Source: an uncultured Bacteroidales bacterium
GTDB taxonomy: Bacteria; Bacteroidota; Bacteroidia; Bacteroidales; UBA3663
Direction: 5' to 3'
Assembly: GCA_937899265.1 (NCBI GenBank)
Contig: CALBPV010000064.1
Span: forward strand, 1-16,679
DNA length: 16,679 bases
Below the pieces are notes generated by a model. That model did no database searches. It saw nothing but the letters and a program-made list of their open reading frames with translations, and was not told the origin of the DNA. A program made the translations under genes and the position numbers. The stretch's first letter is position 1. Every line of letters starts with the position of its first letter. Shown in pieces: positions 7,325 to 14,718 of this stretch.

Positions 7325-8047
7325 ATGGAAAAAATTTGTTTCATCATCGCCATGCATGCCGAGGCTCAGCCTCTCATCGAGAGGTACGGCCTGCAGCACA
7401 TCCAGGACTATTTCGGCGAACTGCCGACCGAACTCTACCGGGGTGTCATCAACGGCAAAGAACTCAACATCGTGCTCAACGGACGAATGAACGGCTTGGA
7501 CCTGATAGGGTGTGAAGCCGCCACACTGACGACGGAAGCCGCCATCATGCGTCTGCGGCCCGACATACTCATCAACGCGGGAACCTGCGGAGCCTTCAAG
7601 AGCAAAGGAGCCGCCATAGGCGATGTCTATCTCAGCAACGGCCCCGTGATGTTCCACGACCGTCGCGTGGGTGAAGAAGGCGGATGGCACGACATGGGTG
7701 TCGGAAACTATCCCACGGCAGATGCCCGCCAGATGGCCAAAGACCTCGGGCTGAAACTCGGGAAATGCACAACAGGCTCGTCGCTCGACATGACCGACAC
7801 CGACCTCAACATCATACTCCGCGAGGGCGGCGAACTCAAGGACATGGAGGCCGGAGCCATCGCCTACGTGGCCTCGCTCCACAAGGTGCCCCTCATCTGC
7901 GTCAAGAGCGTGACCGACCTGGTCGATGGCGGACGTGCCACCGAAGAAGAATTCCACGAAAACCTCCACCGCTCGAGCGCAGCCCTCAAGGATGCCTGCA
8001 CCAAGATAGTGCAGTACCTCATGACGGAACAGCCCACGCTCTTCTGA
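7325..8047 (+). CDS. mtnN: 5'-methylthioadenosine/S-adenosylhomocysteine nucleosidase-like protein
   Basis: This 240-residue protein belongs to the PNP/UDP phosphorylase superfamily. MTAN enzymes hydrolyse methylthioadenosine and S-adenosylhomocysteine to adenine plus the thioribose, feeding methionine salvage and removing a methyltransferase inhibitor. The N-terminus FIIAMHAEAQPL fits the MTAN base-binding opening. NAGTCGAF is the glycine-rich phosphate-pocket loop, DMEAGAIAYVA supplies the ribose-binding glutamate, and KSVTDLVDG carries the catalytic aspartate. The nucleobase specificity is inferred; other purine nucleosidases share this fold. It lies 17 bp after prfC, with a weak AAGG ribosome-binding site. 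A C9 tract directly follows the stop. Confidence 0.75.
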   Translation: MEKICFIIAMHAEAQPLIERYGLQHIQDYFGELPTELYRGVINGKELNIVLNGRMNGLDLIGCEAATLTTEAAIMRLRPDILINAGTCGAFKSKGAAIGDVYLSNGPVMFHDRRVGEEGGWHDMGVGNYPTADARQMAKDLGLKLGKCTTGSSLDMTDTDLNIILREGGELKDMEAGAIAYVASLHKVPLICVKSVTDLVDGGRATEEEFHENLHRSSAALKDACTKIVQYLMTEQPTLF

Positions 8048-8076
8048 CCCCCCCCCTTACAGCAGCGCGGGAAAAG

Positions 8077-8924
8077 TCACCTCCTGAACTTAATCAGGCC
8101 CACATAGGTGAGCAGGACCACGTTCATGAGGAGGGCGTAGATGATGGCCGGAACGGCTATCCTGCCGTCGTTGAAAATGAAGGGACTGGACGCAACGGCG
8201 ATGGCCTGGGCGGCGTTCTGCATGCCCACTTCGATGACGATGGTGCGCCGTTCGCGGGGAGAGAGACGGGCAAGACGGGACAGACAAGACGCCAGGAAGA
8301 CAGCCACCAGAAGAAGCAGACCGACACACATCCCGAGGAGGGCGAAGTTGTCGAGGATGGTGTGCCAATGCTGGACAAAAAAATGCCCGCCAGCAACATG
8401 AGGGCGGGGAAAGCCAGACGCGAGAGGATATAATCCATCTTCCCGGCAGCAGCGGGGAAATATTTGCGGCACAGAATGCCCAACAGAATGGGCAGCAACA
8501 TGGTGAGCACGTTCTGGATGAAGAGATTGGCCACCGGCAGATGCACGCCCACAGCGGCACCGGCATAGAGCGTGGTCCACTGCATGATGAGGGGCACCGT
8601 GAAGAGCGTGATGACGGAACTGGCCGCCGTAAGCGATACCGAAAGGGCAACATCGCCCTTGGCAAGCATGGAAAAGACGTTGCTCGACGAACCGCCCGGA
8701 CAACAGGCTATGAGCACGACACCGATGAAAAACACCGGAGGCAGCGAGAATGCAACTCCGACACCCCAGGCGATGAGCGGAAGGACCACCAGCTGTCCGA
8801 AGAGACCCGTAAGCATGGCTTTCGGACGACGGAGGATGAGCACGAAATCGACAGGACGCAACGTCAGTCCGAGCTCGAACATCAGGAGGGTGAGTATGGG
8901 CAGTACGATAAAAATGCTATTCAT
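8077..8924 (-). pseudogene. Sodium:bile-acid-symporter-like (SBF/BASS) transporter broken by a one-base shift
   Basis: Two overlapping frames together make one integral membrane transporter of about 282 residues. The first frame (from MNSIFIVLP at 8924) carries the conserved ACCPGGSSSNVFS motif of SBF proteins and several hydrophobic helices. After LLAGIF near residue 181 the protein continues only in the -1 frame: VQHWHTILDNFALL, then SPRERRTIVIEVGMQNA, another family block, ending at KFRR and the TGA at 8077-8079. The break is a T7 run (8383-8377, minus); eight T would restore the frame. In the zero frame the run reads T TTT TTG, a slippery-type heptamer. Read straight through, the first frame gives about 255 residues with a nonsense tail stopping at 8157. 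It may be a pseudogene, a phase-variable gene, a programmed frameshift or a sequencing error. The substrate (bile acid, keto acid or other anion) is unknown. Confidence 0.8.
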
Positions 8925-8933
8925 CAGACACAG

Positions 8934-8972
8934 CAAAAACTATTCCCGGGGCATCGGAAAGACGCCTCGGGA
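8934..8972 (-). terminator. Rho-independent terminator after the alkaline phosphatase gene
   Basis: On the minus strand TCCCGAGGC (8972-8964) pairs with GCCCCGGGA (8952-8944) around an 11-nt loop, one G-T wobble aside, and is followed by ATAGTTTTTG. It sits 22 bases after the phosphatase stop. The T-run ends about ten bases before the ATG of the next gene on the same strand, so it also forms that gene's leader. Confidence 0.7.
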
Positions 8973-8994
8973 GAAGTTAAGGTTTTAAAGTGTT

Positions 8995-10437
8995 TTACTT
9001 GTAGCCGGCCAGACGTGCAATCTTGAGAGGTATCTCGGCATTGTCGTTGTGACCGGTAAATTGTTCGGCACCCACGCCACACACGTAACAGGGCACGAGG
9101 CCGGCAGAATGGCCGCCCGTGGTCCAGGAGACGCAGGCTTTGGCATCGATGATGCGCACAGCAGCGGCTGCCATCGGTTCGCTCGAAGAGTAGAGATTCT
9201 CCTCATTGGGCATCTTGCCGACAAAGGACTTGCGATAGATGTCCTTGAGCTCGGCCTCCTCGGCCTCGGTGAGTTCGACTTTGTCCCAGAACGAGAAGTC
9301 CTGACGCAGCACAGCCTGTACCTGCTCCCAGGACACTTTGTTGCGGGTCTCGGAACGCAGGGCCTGGAAATGGCGGGTGACCTCATCCTTGGAAGCCGTC
9401 TGATACTGGAGTATCTGGAGGTTGTGCTGATAGCTGTTGGGCTTGGAGAGCACCAAACCGCCCGTCTCGTGGTCGGCAGTAAGGAGAATGAGCGTCTCGT
9501 CGGGATGCTGCAGATAGAAGTCGTAGGCCACACGGATGCACGAGTCGAGCACAGCCACCTCGCGGAAGGCAGCCGCCGCATCGTTGGCATGGCAACCGAA
9601 ATCGACCTTGGCTCCTATCTCGTTCATGATGAAGAAGCCCTTGTCCTTGCCGCCCTTTTGGTTGTAGAGGAAATCAAGCTCGGCACGGAGGATGTCGATG
9701 ACGGTGAGCTGTCCGGGCTTGGCGTCGAGATAGTAGGGCAGCGAGAACGCATCGCGGTCGCTCTCCTGCTGACGCTGGAGGAGGAGCATCTTGTCGGCAC
9801 GTGTCTTGAGAGAGTCGTAGCCCTCCTTGCCGCGTGCGATGGTGTAGCCTCCGGCTTCGGCTATCTGGTAGCACGTGAGCGTGGAGTCGGCGGCACAATG
9901 GATGTCGGAGCCTCCGTAGAAGTCGAAGCCGGCCTCAGCCAACTGGCTGCCTATCTTGTAGTACTGCTTGCGCGAATCGGCATGGGCATAGAAAGCGGCA
10001 GGCGTGGCGTGGTTGATGCAGACCGAGGTGGCAACGCCCGTGGGGATGCCCTTCTCGTGGGCCCAAACGGCGATGCTATAGACAGCCGACGAATCGGGTC
10101 CCTCGCCTATCATCCCGTTGCGGGTCTTGACACCGGAGGAAAGCGCCGTACCCGACGAGGCCGAATCGGTCACGCCGTGGGAGGAACTGTAGGTGGAAGA
10201 GACACCGAGGACGGGGAACTGCGTGACGCAGAGGGGCACACGTCCCCACTTGCCGGGTCCGTTCTCAAGTTCATACTGCATCATCTCCTGGCCGAGAATG
10301 GTGTTGACACCCGTTCCGTCGGTGATGAAATAGAAGACATATTTGGCCTTCTTGGGCTGTTCCTGCTGCTGACGGCACGACGACAGTGCGAAGACGGCCG
10401 ATGCAGCCAGAAGCAGGAGGGAAAGATATCTTTTCAT
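8995..10437 (-). CDS. phoA: Alkaline phosphatase, lipoprotein
   Basis: This 480-residue protein should hydrolyse phosphate monoesters outside the cytoplasm. The N-terminus has a signal peptide ending in LSSC, so Cys21 is a likely lipidation site, giving a membrane-anchored enzyme. The metal ligand Asp40 is in ITDGTG. The nucleophile Ser92 follows Asp91 in VTDSASSGTAL, as in PhoA. TADHETGG carries zinc ligands, and TTGGHSAG near the C-terminus carries the final zinc-binding histidine. Length is close to E. coli PhoA. It follows the carboxyltransferase gene by 28 bp with no promoter box in between, so it may be transcribed from the carboxylase operon. It ends at a clear terminator. No phosphate-regulation site can be recognised. 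Confidence 0.92.
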   Translation of the reverse strand: MKRYLSLLLLAASAVFALSSCRQQQEQPKKAKYVFYFITDGTGVNTILGQEMMQYELENGPGKWGRVPLCVTQFPVLGVSSTYSSSHGVTDSASSGTALSSGVKTRNGMIGEGPDSSAVYSIAVWAHEKGIPTGVATSVCINHATPAAFYAHADSRKQYYKIGSQLAEAGFDFYGGSDIHCAADSTLTCYQIAEAGGYTIARGKEGYDSLKTRADKMLLLQRQQESDRDAFSLPYYLDAKPGQLTVIDILRAELDFLYNQKGGKDKGFFIMNEIGAKVDFGCHANDAAAAFREVAVLDSCIRVAYDFYLQHPDETLILLTADHETGGLVLSKPNSYQHNLQILQYQTASKDEVTRHFQALRSETRNKVSWEQVQAVLRQDFSFWDKVELTEAEEAELKDIYRKSFVGKMPNEENLYSSSEPMAAAAVRIIDAKACVSWTTGGHSAGLVPCYVCGVGAEQFTGHNDNAEIPLKIARLAGYK

Positions 10438-10465
10438 GCTGAATACTGTTATCCTTATATATTAT

Positions 10466-11905
10466 TTAAAGAGGTATATTGCCGTGTTTCTTGGGAGGAT
10501 TGCTCTGGTTCTTGTTGCGGCACATCTCGAGAGCCTGGATGAGGGCACGGCGTGTGTCGGCAGGCTCGATGATGTCGTCGATGAAACCGAGTTCGGCAGC
10601 CATCGTGGGATTGGCAAACTTCTCCTCGTACTCCTTGACGCGCTCAGCCTGCTGTTCGGGGGTCTCCTTGCGATAGAGGATGGAGACAGCGCCCTTGGCA
10701 CCCATGACGGCTATTTCGGCAGTGGGATAAGCCAGGTTGACATCGGCACCGAGCTGCTTGGAGTTCATGGCGATGTAGGCGCCGCCGTATGCCTTGCGGG
10801 TGATGAGCGTAACCTTGGGCACCGTAGCTTCGGCAAAAGCATAGACGAGCTTGGCACCGTGACGTATGATGCCGTTGTGCTCCTGCTGGATGCCGGGCAG
10901 GAATCCCGTAACGTCCTCGATGGCCACAATGGGGATATTGAAGCAGTCGCAGAAACGGATGAAGCGGGCGGCCTTCTCGGATGCATCGATGTCGAGGGCA
11001 CCCGACTTGTCCTGAGGCTGATTGGCCACAAAGCCGACGGTGCGGCCTGCCATACGACCGAAGCCTATCACGATGTTCTTGGCCCACGAGGGTTGAATCT
11101 CGAAGAAATACTGCTGGTCGCAGACGGGCTCGATGATGTTGCGGATGTCGTAGCTCTGGTTGGGGTCGGTGGGCACCACGTTGTCGAGTTCGTGGCAAAC
11201 ACGTGTCAACTCGTCGGTGGCGGGTTTGACGGGAGCATCCTCCATGTTGTTGGAGGGAAGGAAGCCGAGCAACTCGCGGATGGTCATGAGGCACTCCTCG
11301 TCGTTCTGGCAGACGAAGTTGGCCACACCGGATATGGAGCCGTGAACCGAAGCACCGCCGAGGCTTTCCTTGTCACACTCCTCGTTGGTGACCTGCTTGA
11401 CGACATTGGGGCCGGTGATGAACATCTGGCTCTCGTCCTGGACCATGAGGATGAAGTCAGTGAGAGCGGGCGAATAGCACGAACCGCCGGCGCAAGGTCC
11501 CATGATGGCCGAAATCTGGGGAATGACACCCGAGGACATCACATTCTTGCGGAAGATGTGGGCAAAGCCGGTGAGCGACTCAATGCCTTCCTGGATACGG
11601 GCACCGCCGCTGTCGTTGAGGCCGATGATGGGAGCTCCCACCTTGAGAGCCATTTCCTGAACTTTGACTATCTTCTGGGCATTGGCCGAAGAGAGCGAAC
11701 CGCCCAAGACGGCAAAGTCGAAACCATAGACGAAGACCAGACGTCCGTCAATCTTGCCGTAGCCGCAGACCACGCCGTCGCCGGCGATACGCTTGGATTC
11801 CATCCCGAAGTTGGTACAGTGATGTTTCACATATTTATCTACCTCCACGAAGGTATTCTTGTCGAGCAGCAGGTCGATGCGCTCGCGAACATTCAATTTG
11901 TTCAT
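10466..11905 (-). CDS. pccB: Acyl-CoA carboxylase carboxyltransferase (propionyl-CoA carboxylase beta type), short N-terminus
   Basis: This 479-residue protein transfers the carboxyl group from carboxybiotin to an acyl-CoA, probably propionyl-CoA. The N-terminal crotonase half has LNDSGGARIQEGI and MGPCAGGSCYSPAL. The C-terminal half has ITRKAYGGAYIAM and ends in a typical DTRRALIQALE helix. The ATG at 11905 (MNKLNVRERIDLLLD) is chosen. Homologues usually have about 35 more residues before this RERI motif, including a glycine-rich segment, and these are absent; upstream is a heptad-repeat remnant. It is the third gene of the operon, 50 bp after the biotin-carrier gene. Exact substrate (acetyl, propionyl, methylmalonyl) cannot be fixed from the sequence. 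Confidence 0.88.
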   Translation of the reverse strand: MNKLNVRERIDLLLDKNTFVEVDKYVKHHCTNFGMESKRIAGDGVVCGYGKIDGRLVFVYGFDFAVLGGSLSSANAQKIVKVQEMALKVGAPIIGLNDSGGARIQEGIESLTGFAHIFRKNVMSSGVIPQISAIMGPCAGGSCYSPALTDFILMVQDESQMFITGPNVVKQVTNEECDKESLGGASVHGSISGVANFVCQNDEECLMTIRELLGFLPSNNMEDAPVKPATDELTRVCHELDNVVPTDPNQSYDIRNIIEPVCDQQYFFEIQPSWAKNIVIGFGRMAGRTVGFVANQPQDKSGALDIDASEKAARFIRFCDCFNIPIVAIEDVTGFLPGIQQEHNGIIRHGAKLVYAFAEATVPKVTLITRKAYGGAYIAMNSKQLGADVNLAYPTAEIAVMGAKGAVSILYRKETPEQQAERVKEYEEKFANPTMAAELGFIDDIIEPADTRRALIQALEMCRNKNQSNPPKKHGNIPL

Positions 11906-11942
11906 AGCGTTGAGAAAATGTTTGTTTTGGGAAAAAAATATT

Positions 11943-11970
11943 AAACTTTGAACTTTCAACTTTGAACTTG
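11943..11970. repeat. Short degenerate heptad repeat at the carrier/carboxyltransferase junction
   Basis: Four consecutive 7-bp units AAACTTT, GAACTTT, CAACTTT and GAACTTG lie here. They differ from the GACCTTT units of the larger arrays by one central base. The stop codon of the biotin-carrier gene (11956-11958) is inside it, and its last codons (QVQS) are repeat-encoded. Confidence 0.65.
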
Positions 11971-12477
11971 TTTGAGCTTGAGGGTCACAAGATCCTGCTC
12001 CACCATCACGGAGTCGCCCTCGTTGACGAGTACGGCTGCCACCTCGCAGTCTTCCGAAACGGAGAGGTTGGACTGCATCTTCATGGCCTCGATGGTGACC
12101 ACGGGGTCGCCGGCCTTGATGGCGTCGCCGGGCTGCACATAGACCTTGACAATCTTGCAGGGCATGGGAGACTTGATGCGGTCGGCCTGCTTCTCGCTCT
12201 GACCCTGACGGCGCAGACGCATGTACTTGGCTTGGGAGTCGAGCATGTCAATCTGATAGGTCGAGTAGTTCATGTTCACCTGATAGTGACGTCCGTTGTC
12301 GCTCTTGACCATCTCGCTGCGGTAGCTGTTGCCCTCGTAGAGAATGGAAGAGGTGCCGTTCTCAAACATCACGATGTCCACGTCATAGACTTTGCCGTCG
12401 ATGTCGATTTTGACTTTGTTGCCGTCTTTGCTGACGAGGTTGACCTCCGCAAGACGTTTTCCTACTTGTATTTCCAT
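11956..12477 (-). CDS. Biotin carboxyl carrier protein of the acyl-CoA carboxylase
   Basis: This 173-residue protein carries the biotin arm between the biotin carboxylase and the carboxyltransferase. The C-terminal biotinyl/lipoyl domain begins near residue 102 (KSPMPCKIVKVYVQPGD) and contains the biotinylation motif EAMKM with Lys133 as the modified residue. The first 75 residues form a beta-rich domain typical of Bacteroidetes carriers from propionyl-CoA-type carboxylases, followed by a basic linker (about 84-100). It is the middle gene of the operon. Its start at 12477 is the only plausible ATG, with the heptad array about 20 bp upstream. Its C-terminal tail runs into a degenerate heptad repeat. 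Confidence 0.92.
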   Translation of the reverse strand: MEIQVGKRLAEVNLVSKDGNKVKIDIDGKVYDVDIVMFENGTSSILYEGNSYRSEMVKSDNGRHYQVNMNYSTYQIDMLDSQAKYMRLRRQGQSEKQADRIKSPMPCKIVKVYVQPGDAIKAGDPVVTIEAMKMQSNLSVSEDCEVAAVLVNEGDSVMVEQDLVTLKLKQVQS

Positions 12478-12500
12478 AAAAATTTTCTTTTTTTTAATTT

Positions 12501-12770
12501 GACCTTAGACCTTAGACCTTAAAAGACCTTAGACCTTTGACCTTAAAAGACCTTAGACCTTTGACCTTTGACCTTAGACCTTAGACCTTAGACCTTAGAC
12601 CTTAGACCTTAAAGACCTTTGACCTTTGACCTTTGACCTTAGACCTTAAAGACCTTCGACCTTTGACCTTTGACCTTAGACCTTAGACCTTTGACCTTTG
12701 ACCTTAGACCTTAGACCTTAGACCTTAAAGACCTTAGACCTTAGACCTTAGACCTTAGACCTTAGACCTT
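12501..12770. repeat. Tandem heptad array, 37 copies of a GACCTT core
   Basis: Units are GACCTTA or GACCTTT (once GACCTTC), counted by hand as 37 exact GACCTT cores. Most are spaced 7 bp, with some 9-bp (GACCTTAAA) and 10-bp (GACCTTAAAA) units. The array fills almost the whole gap between the biotin-carboxylase and biotin-carrier genes. On the transcribed strand it reads as TAAGGTC/AAAGGTC, so adjacent TAAGGTC units put TAA stops in all three frames. No spacer diversity is present, so it is not CRISPR. Copy number may be unreliable in a draft assembly. Confidence 0.95.
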
Positions 12771-12775
12771 AATCA

Positions 12776-14293
12776 TCAGATTCTCAAGACCCCCTTCTGG
12801 AGACCGAAGCTGCGCCAGCGGTTGAGGACGGAAGAGTTCTGTTCGTTGAGCGAGGAATCGACGTTCTCCTCGAAGTTCATGAGGTAGTCAATATATGCCG
12901 CAATGATGGACATGTCCTCGGAGTCGTTCTTGAAACCGGGACGCGGACGGAGACGCTCGGCATAACGTTCGATGAAGGACGTGTCGTACTTGCCCTCCTT
13001 GAACGCCGGCACGTCGATGATGCGGCGCAGGTAGCGGATATTGGTCACGAGGCCGGTCACCTTGTACTCGTAGAGCACGCGGCGCATGCGCTCGATGGCG
13101 TACTCGCGCGTCGTCGCCCATACGATGAGCTTGCCTATCATGGGGTCGTAGTACATCGGTATCTCGTAGCCCTGATAGACACCCGAGTCGATGCGGACAC
13201 CGATGCCGTGGGGCTCGGTGAGCTGCTGTATGATGCCGGGCGCGGGACGGAAGTTGTTCTCCGTGTCCTCGGCACAGATGCGGCACTCGATGGCGTGGCC
13301 GCGCTGCTGGACATCTTCCTGACGGATGGCGAGAGGCTGATTGTCGGCCACGAGAATCTGCTGCTTCACGAGGTCGATGCCCACCACCTCCTCGGTGATG
13401 GGGTGTTCCACCTGAAGACGGGTGTTCATCTCGAGGAAATAGAAATTCTTGTGACAATCGACGAGGAACTCGATGGTGCCTGCACCCTTGTAGCCTACAG
13501 CTTTGGCGGCAGCCACAGCGGCAGCGCCCATCTTGCTGCGCAGTTCGGGGTCGAGGAAGGGAGAGGGACTCTCCTCGACCACCTTCTGATGACGGCGCTG
13601 CACAGAGCACTCGCGGTCGCAGAGGTGGATGACGTTTCCGAAGTTGTCGCCCAGAATCTGGAACTCTATGTGGTGAGGCCCCTCGACAAATTTCTCAAGA
13701 TAGACCGTATCGTCGCCGAACGACGACATGGCTTCCATCTTGGCAGCATTGTACATCTCGACGGCTTCTTTTTCATTGTGAATCAAACGCATGCCTTTGC
13801 CGCCGCCGCCCATGGAAGCCTTGACCATGACGGGGTAACCTATCTGATTACACTCGCGCACGCACTCCTCGGCGCTCTGAAGCTGCTCCTGAGTGCCGGG
13901 CACGACGGGCACACCGGCGTTAATCATATTGATACGGGCCTTGATTTTGTCGCCCATATCTTCCATTGTCTGGGGGTCGGGGCCTATCCAAATGATACCC
14001 TCCTCCTGCACACGGCGTGCAAAGTCGGCATTCTCGGAGAGGAAGCCGTAGCCGGGATGGATGGCATCGACCTTGTGGCGCTTGGCCACATCGATGATTT
14101 TCTCAATGTTGAGATAACTCTCGCTGGAAGCTGCGCCTCCGATGCACTCGGCTTCGTTGGCATACAACACGTGGCGGCTGGTGCGGTCGGCTTCCGAGAA
14201 AACCGCCACCGAACGGATGCCCATCTCATAGCAGGCCCGCATGACGCGGATGGCTATTTCACCACGATTGGCAATAAGGATTTTTCTAATCAT
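12776..14293 (-). CDS. accC: Biotin carboxylase subunit of acyl-CoA carboxylase
   Basis: This 505-residue ATP-grasp enzyme carboxylates biotin with bicarbonate and ATP. The N-terminus IRKILIANRGEIAIRV is the family signature, HPGYGFLSEN is at 79-88, the ATP-binding glycine loop GGGGKGMR is at 162-169, and the catalytic EMNTRLQVEH motif follows in the last third of the ATP-grasp. A C-terminal extension of about 40 residues goes beyond the E. coli AccC length, as is common in propionyl-CoA-type enzymes. It is the first gene of the operon accC, biotin carrier, carboxyltransferase; heptad arrays lie both before and after it. It is probably part of propionate/succinate metabolism or odd-chain lipid supply; that is inference. 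Confidence 0.95.
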   Translation of the reverse strand: MIRKILIANRGEIAIRVMRACYEMGIRSVAVFSEADRTSRHVLYANEAECIGGAASSESYLNIEKIIDVAKRHKVDAIHPGYGFLSENADFARRVQEEGIIWIGPDPQTMEDMGDKIKARINMINAGVPVVPGTQEQLQSAEECVRECNQIGYPVMVKASMGGGGKGMRLIHNEKEAVEMYNAAKMEAMSSFGDDTVYLEKFVEGPHHIEFQILGDNFGNVIHLCDRECSVQRRHQKVVEESPSPFLDPELRSKMGAAAVAAAKAVGYKGAGTIEFLVDCHKNFYFLEMNTRLQVEHPITEEVVGIDLVKQQILVADNQPLAIRQEDVQQRGHAIECRICAEDTENNFRPAPGIIQQLTEPHGIGVRIDSGVYQGYEIPMYYDPMIGKLIVWATTREYAIERMRRVLYEYKVTGLVTNIRYLRRIIDVPAFKEGKYDTSFIERYAERLRPRPGFKNDSEDMSIIAAYIDYLMNFEENVDSSLNEQNSSVLNRWRSFGLQKGVLRI

Positions 14294-14312
14294 ACTTGTA
14301 TAAGTTTTCTTT

Positions 14313-14565
14313 GAACTTTGACCTTCGACCTTAATAGACCTTCGACCTTAGACCTTAGACCTTAGACCTTAAAAGACCTTCGACCTTAGACCTTCGACCT
14401 TAGACCTTTGACCTTAAAAGACCTTAGACCTTAAAAGACCTTTGACCTTAGACCTTAAAAGACCTTAGACCTTTGACCTTAGACCTTAGACCTTAAAAGA
14501 CCTTAGACCTTTGACCTTAGACCTTTGACCTTAGACCTTAAAAGACCTTAAAAGATTCGACCTTT
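14313..14565. repeat. Tandem heptad array, 31 copies of a GACCTT core, in the operon leader
   Basis: The array opens with GAACTTT (14313) and continues with GACCTTA, GACCTTT and GACCTTC units, 31 exact GACCTT cores by hand count, ending in a decayed unit (14554) and a last GACCTTT (14559). Longer units here are all 10 bp (mostly GACCTTAAAA, once GACCTTAATA), whereas the other array also has 9-bp units. It lies between the promoter of the operon and the accC ATG, so it should be transcribed as a leader of about 270 nt. No hairpin or reading frame is evident. Confidence 0.95.
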
Positions 14566-14571
14566 CACCGG

Positions 14572-14603
14572 GCGAAGATAGTAAAAAGAAACGAAACGAC
14601 CAA
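14572..14603 (-). promoter_or_regulatory. Promoter of the acyl-CoA carboxylase operon
   Basis: On the minus strand 14580-14572 reads TATCTTCGC, one base off the -7 consensus, with TTG at 14603-14601 and exactly 20 bp between them. Transcription would start near 14568, so the heptad array becomes the 5' leader. It is divergent from the antiporter promoter about 125 bp away. Confidence 0.55.
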
Positions 14604-14706
14604 TTTTTTTGCCTGAAAAGTGAAAAAAGTCAATACAATTTTTCTTTTTTTGTGTAATTTGAGCTGTTTTTGACGTGTAAATGTGCACTTTTTGAACAGA
14701 AACGGT
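14604..14706. other. AT-rich divergent intergenic region
   Basis: AT-rich, with several T and A runs, lying between the divergent promoters of the carboxylase operon and the antiporter. No operator palindrome or RNA gene is recognised. Confidence 0.4.
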
Positions 14707-14715
14707 TATCTTTGC
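14707..14715 (+). promoter_or_regulatory. -7 box of the antiporter gene
   Basis: TATCTTTGC is a perfect match, with only three bases before the ATG at 14719. The expected transcription start falls on the start codon, predicting a leaderless mRNA. No -33 TTG at the standard spacing. Confidence 0.55.
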
Positions 14716-14718
14716 CCA

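Noticed and set aside
9049..11944. Two open frames of about 500 codons antisense to phoA and pccB
   Set aside because: Same codon-bias artefact. They lack recognisable domains, while the sense genes have complete catalytic motifs.
12556..12576. Resemblance of TGACCTTTGACCT to eukaryotic nuclear-receptor direct-repeat sites
   Set aside because: A by-product of the heptad repeat. Such receptors do not exist in bacteria.
12501..12770. CRISPR array
   Set aside because: Units are 7-10 bp with no unique spacers and no cas genes nearby.
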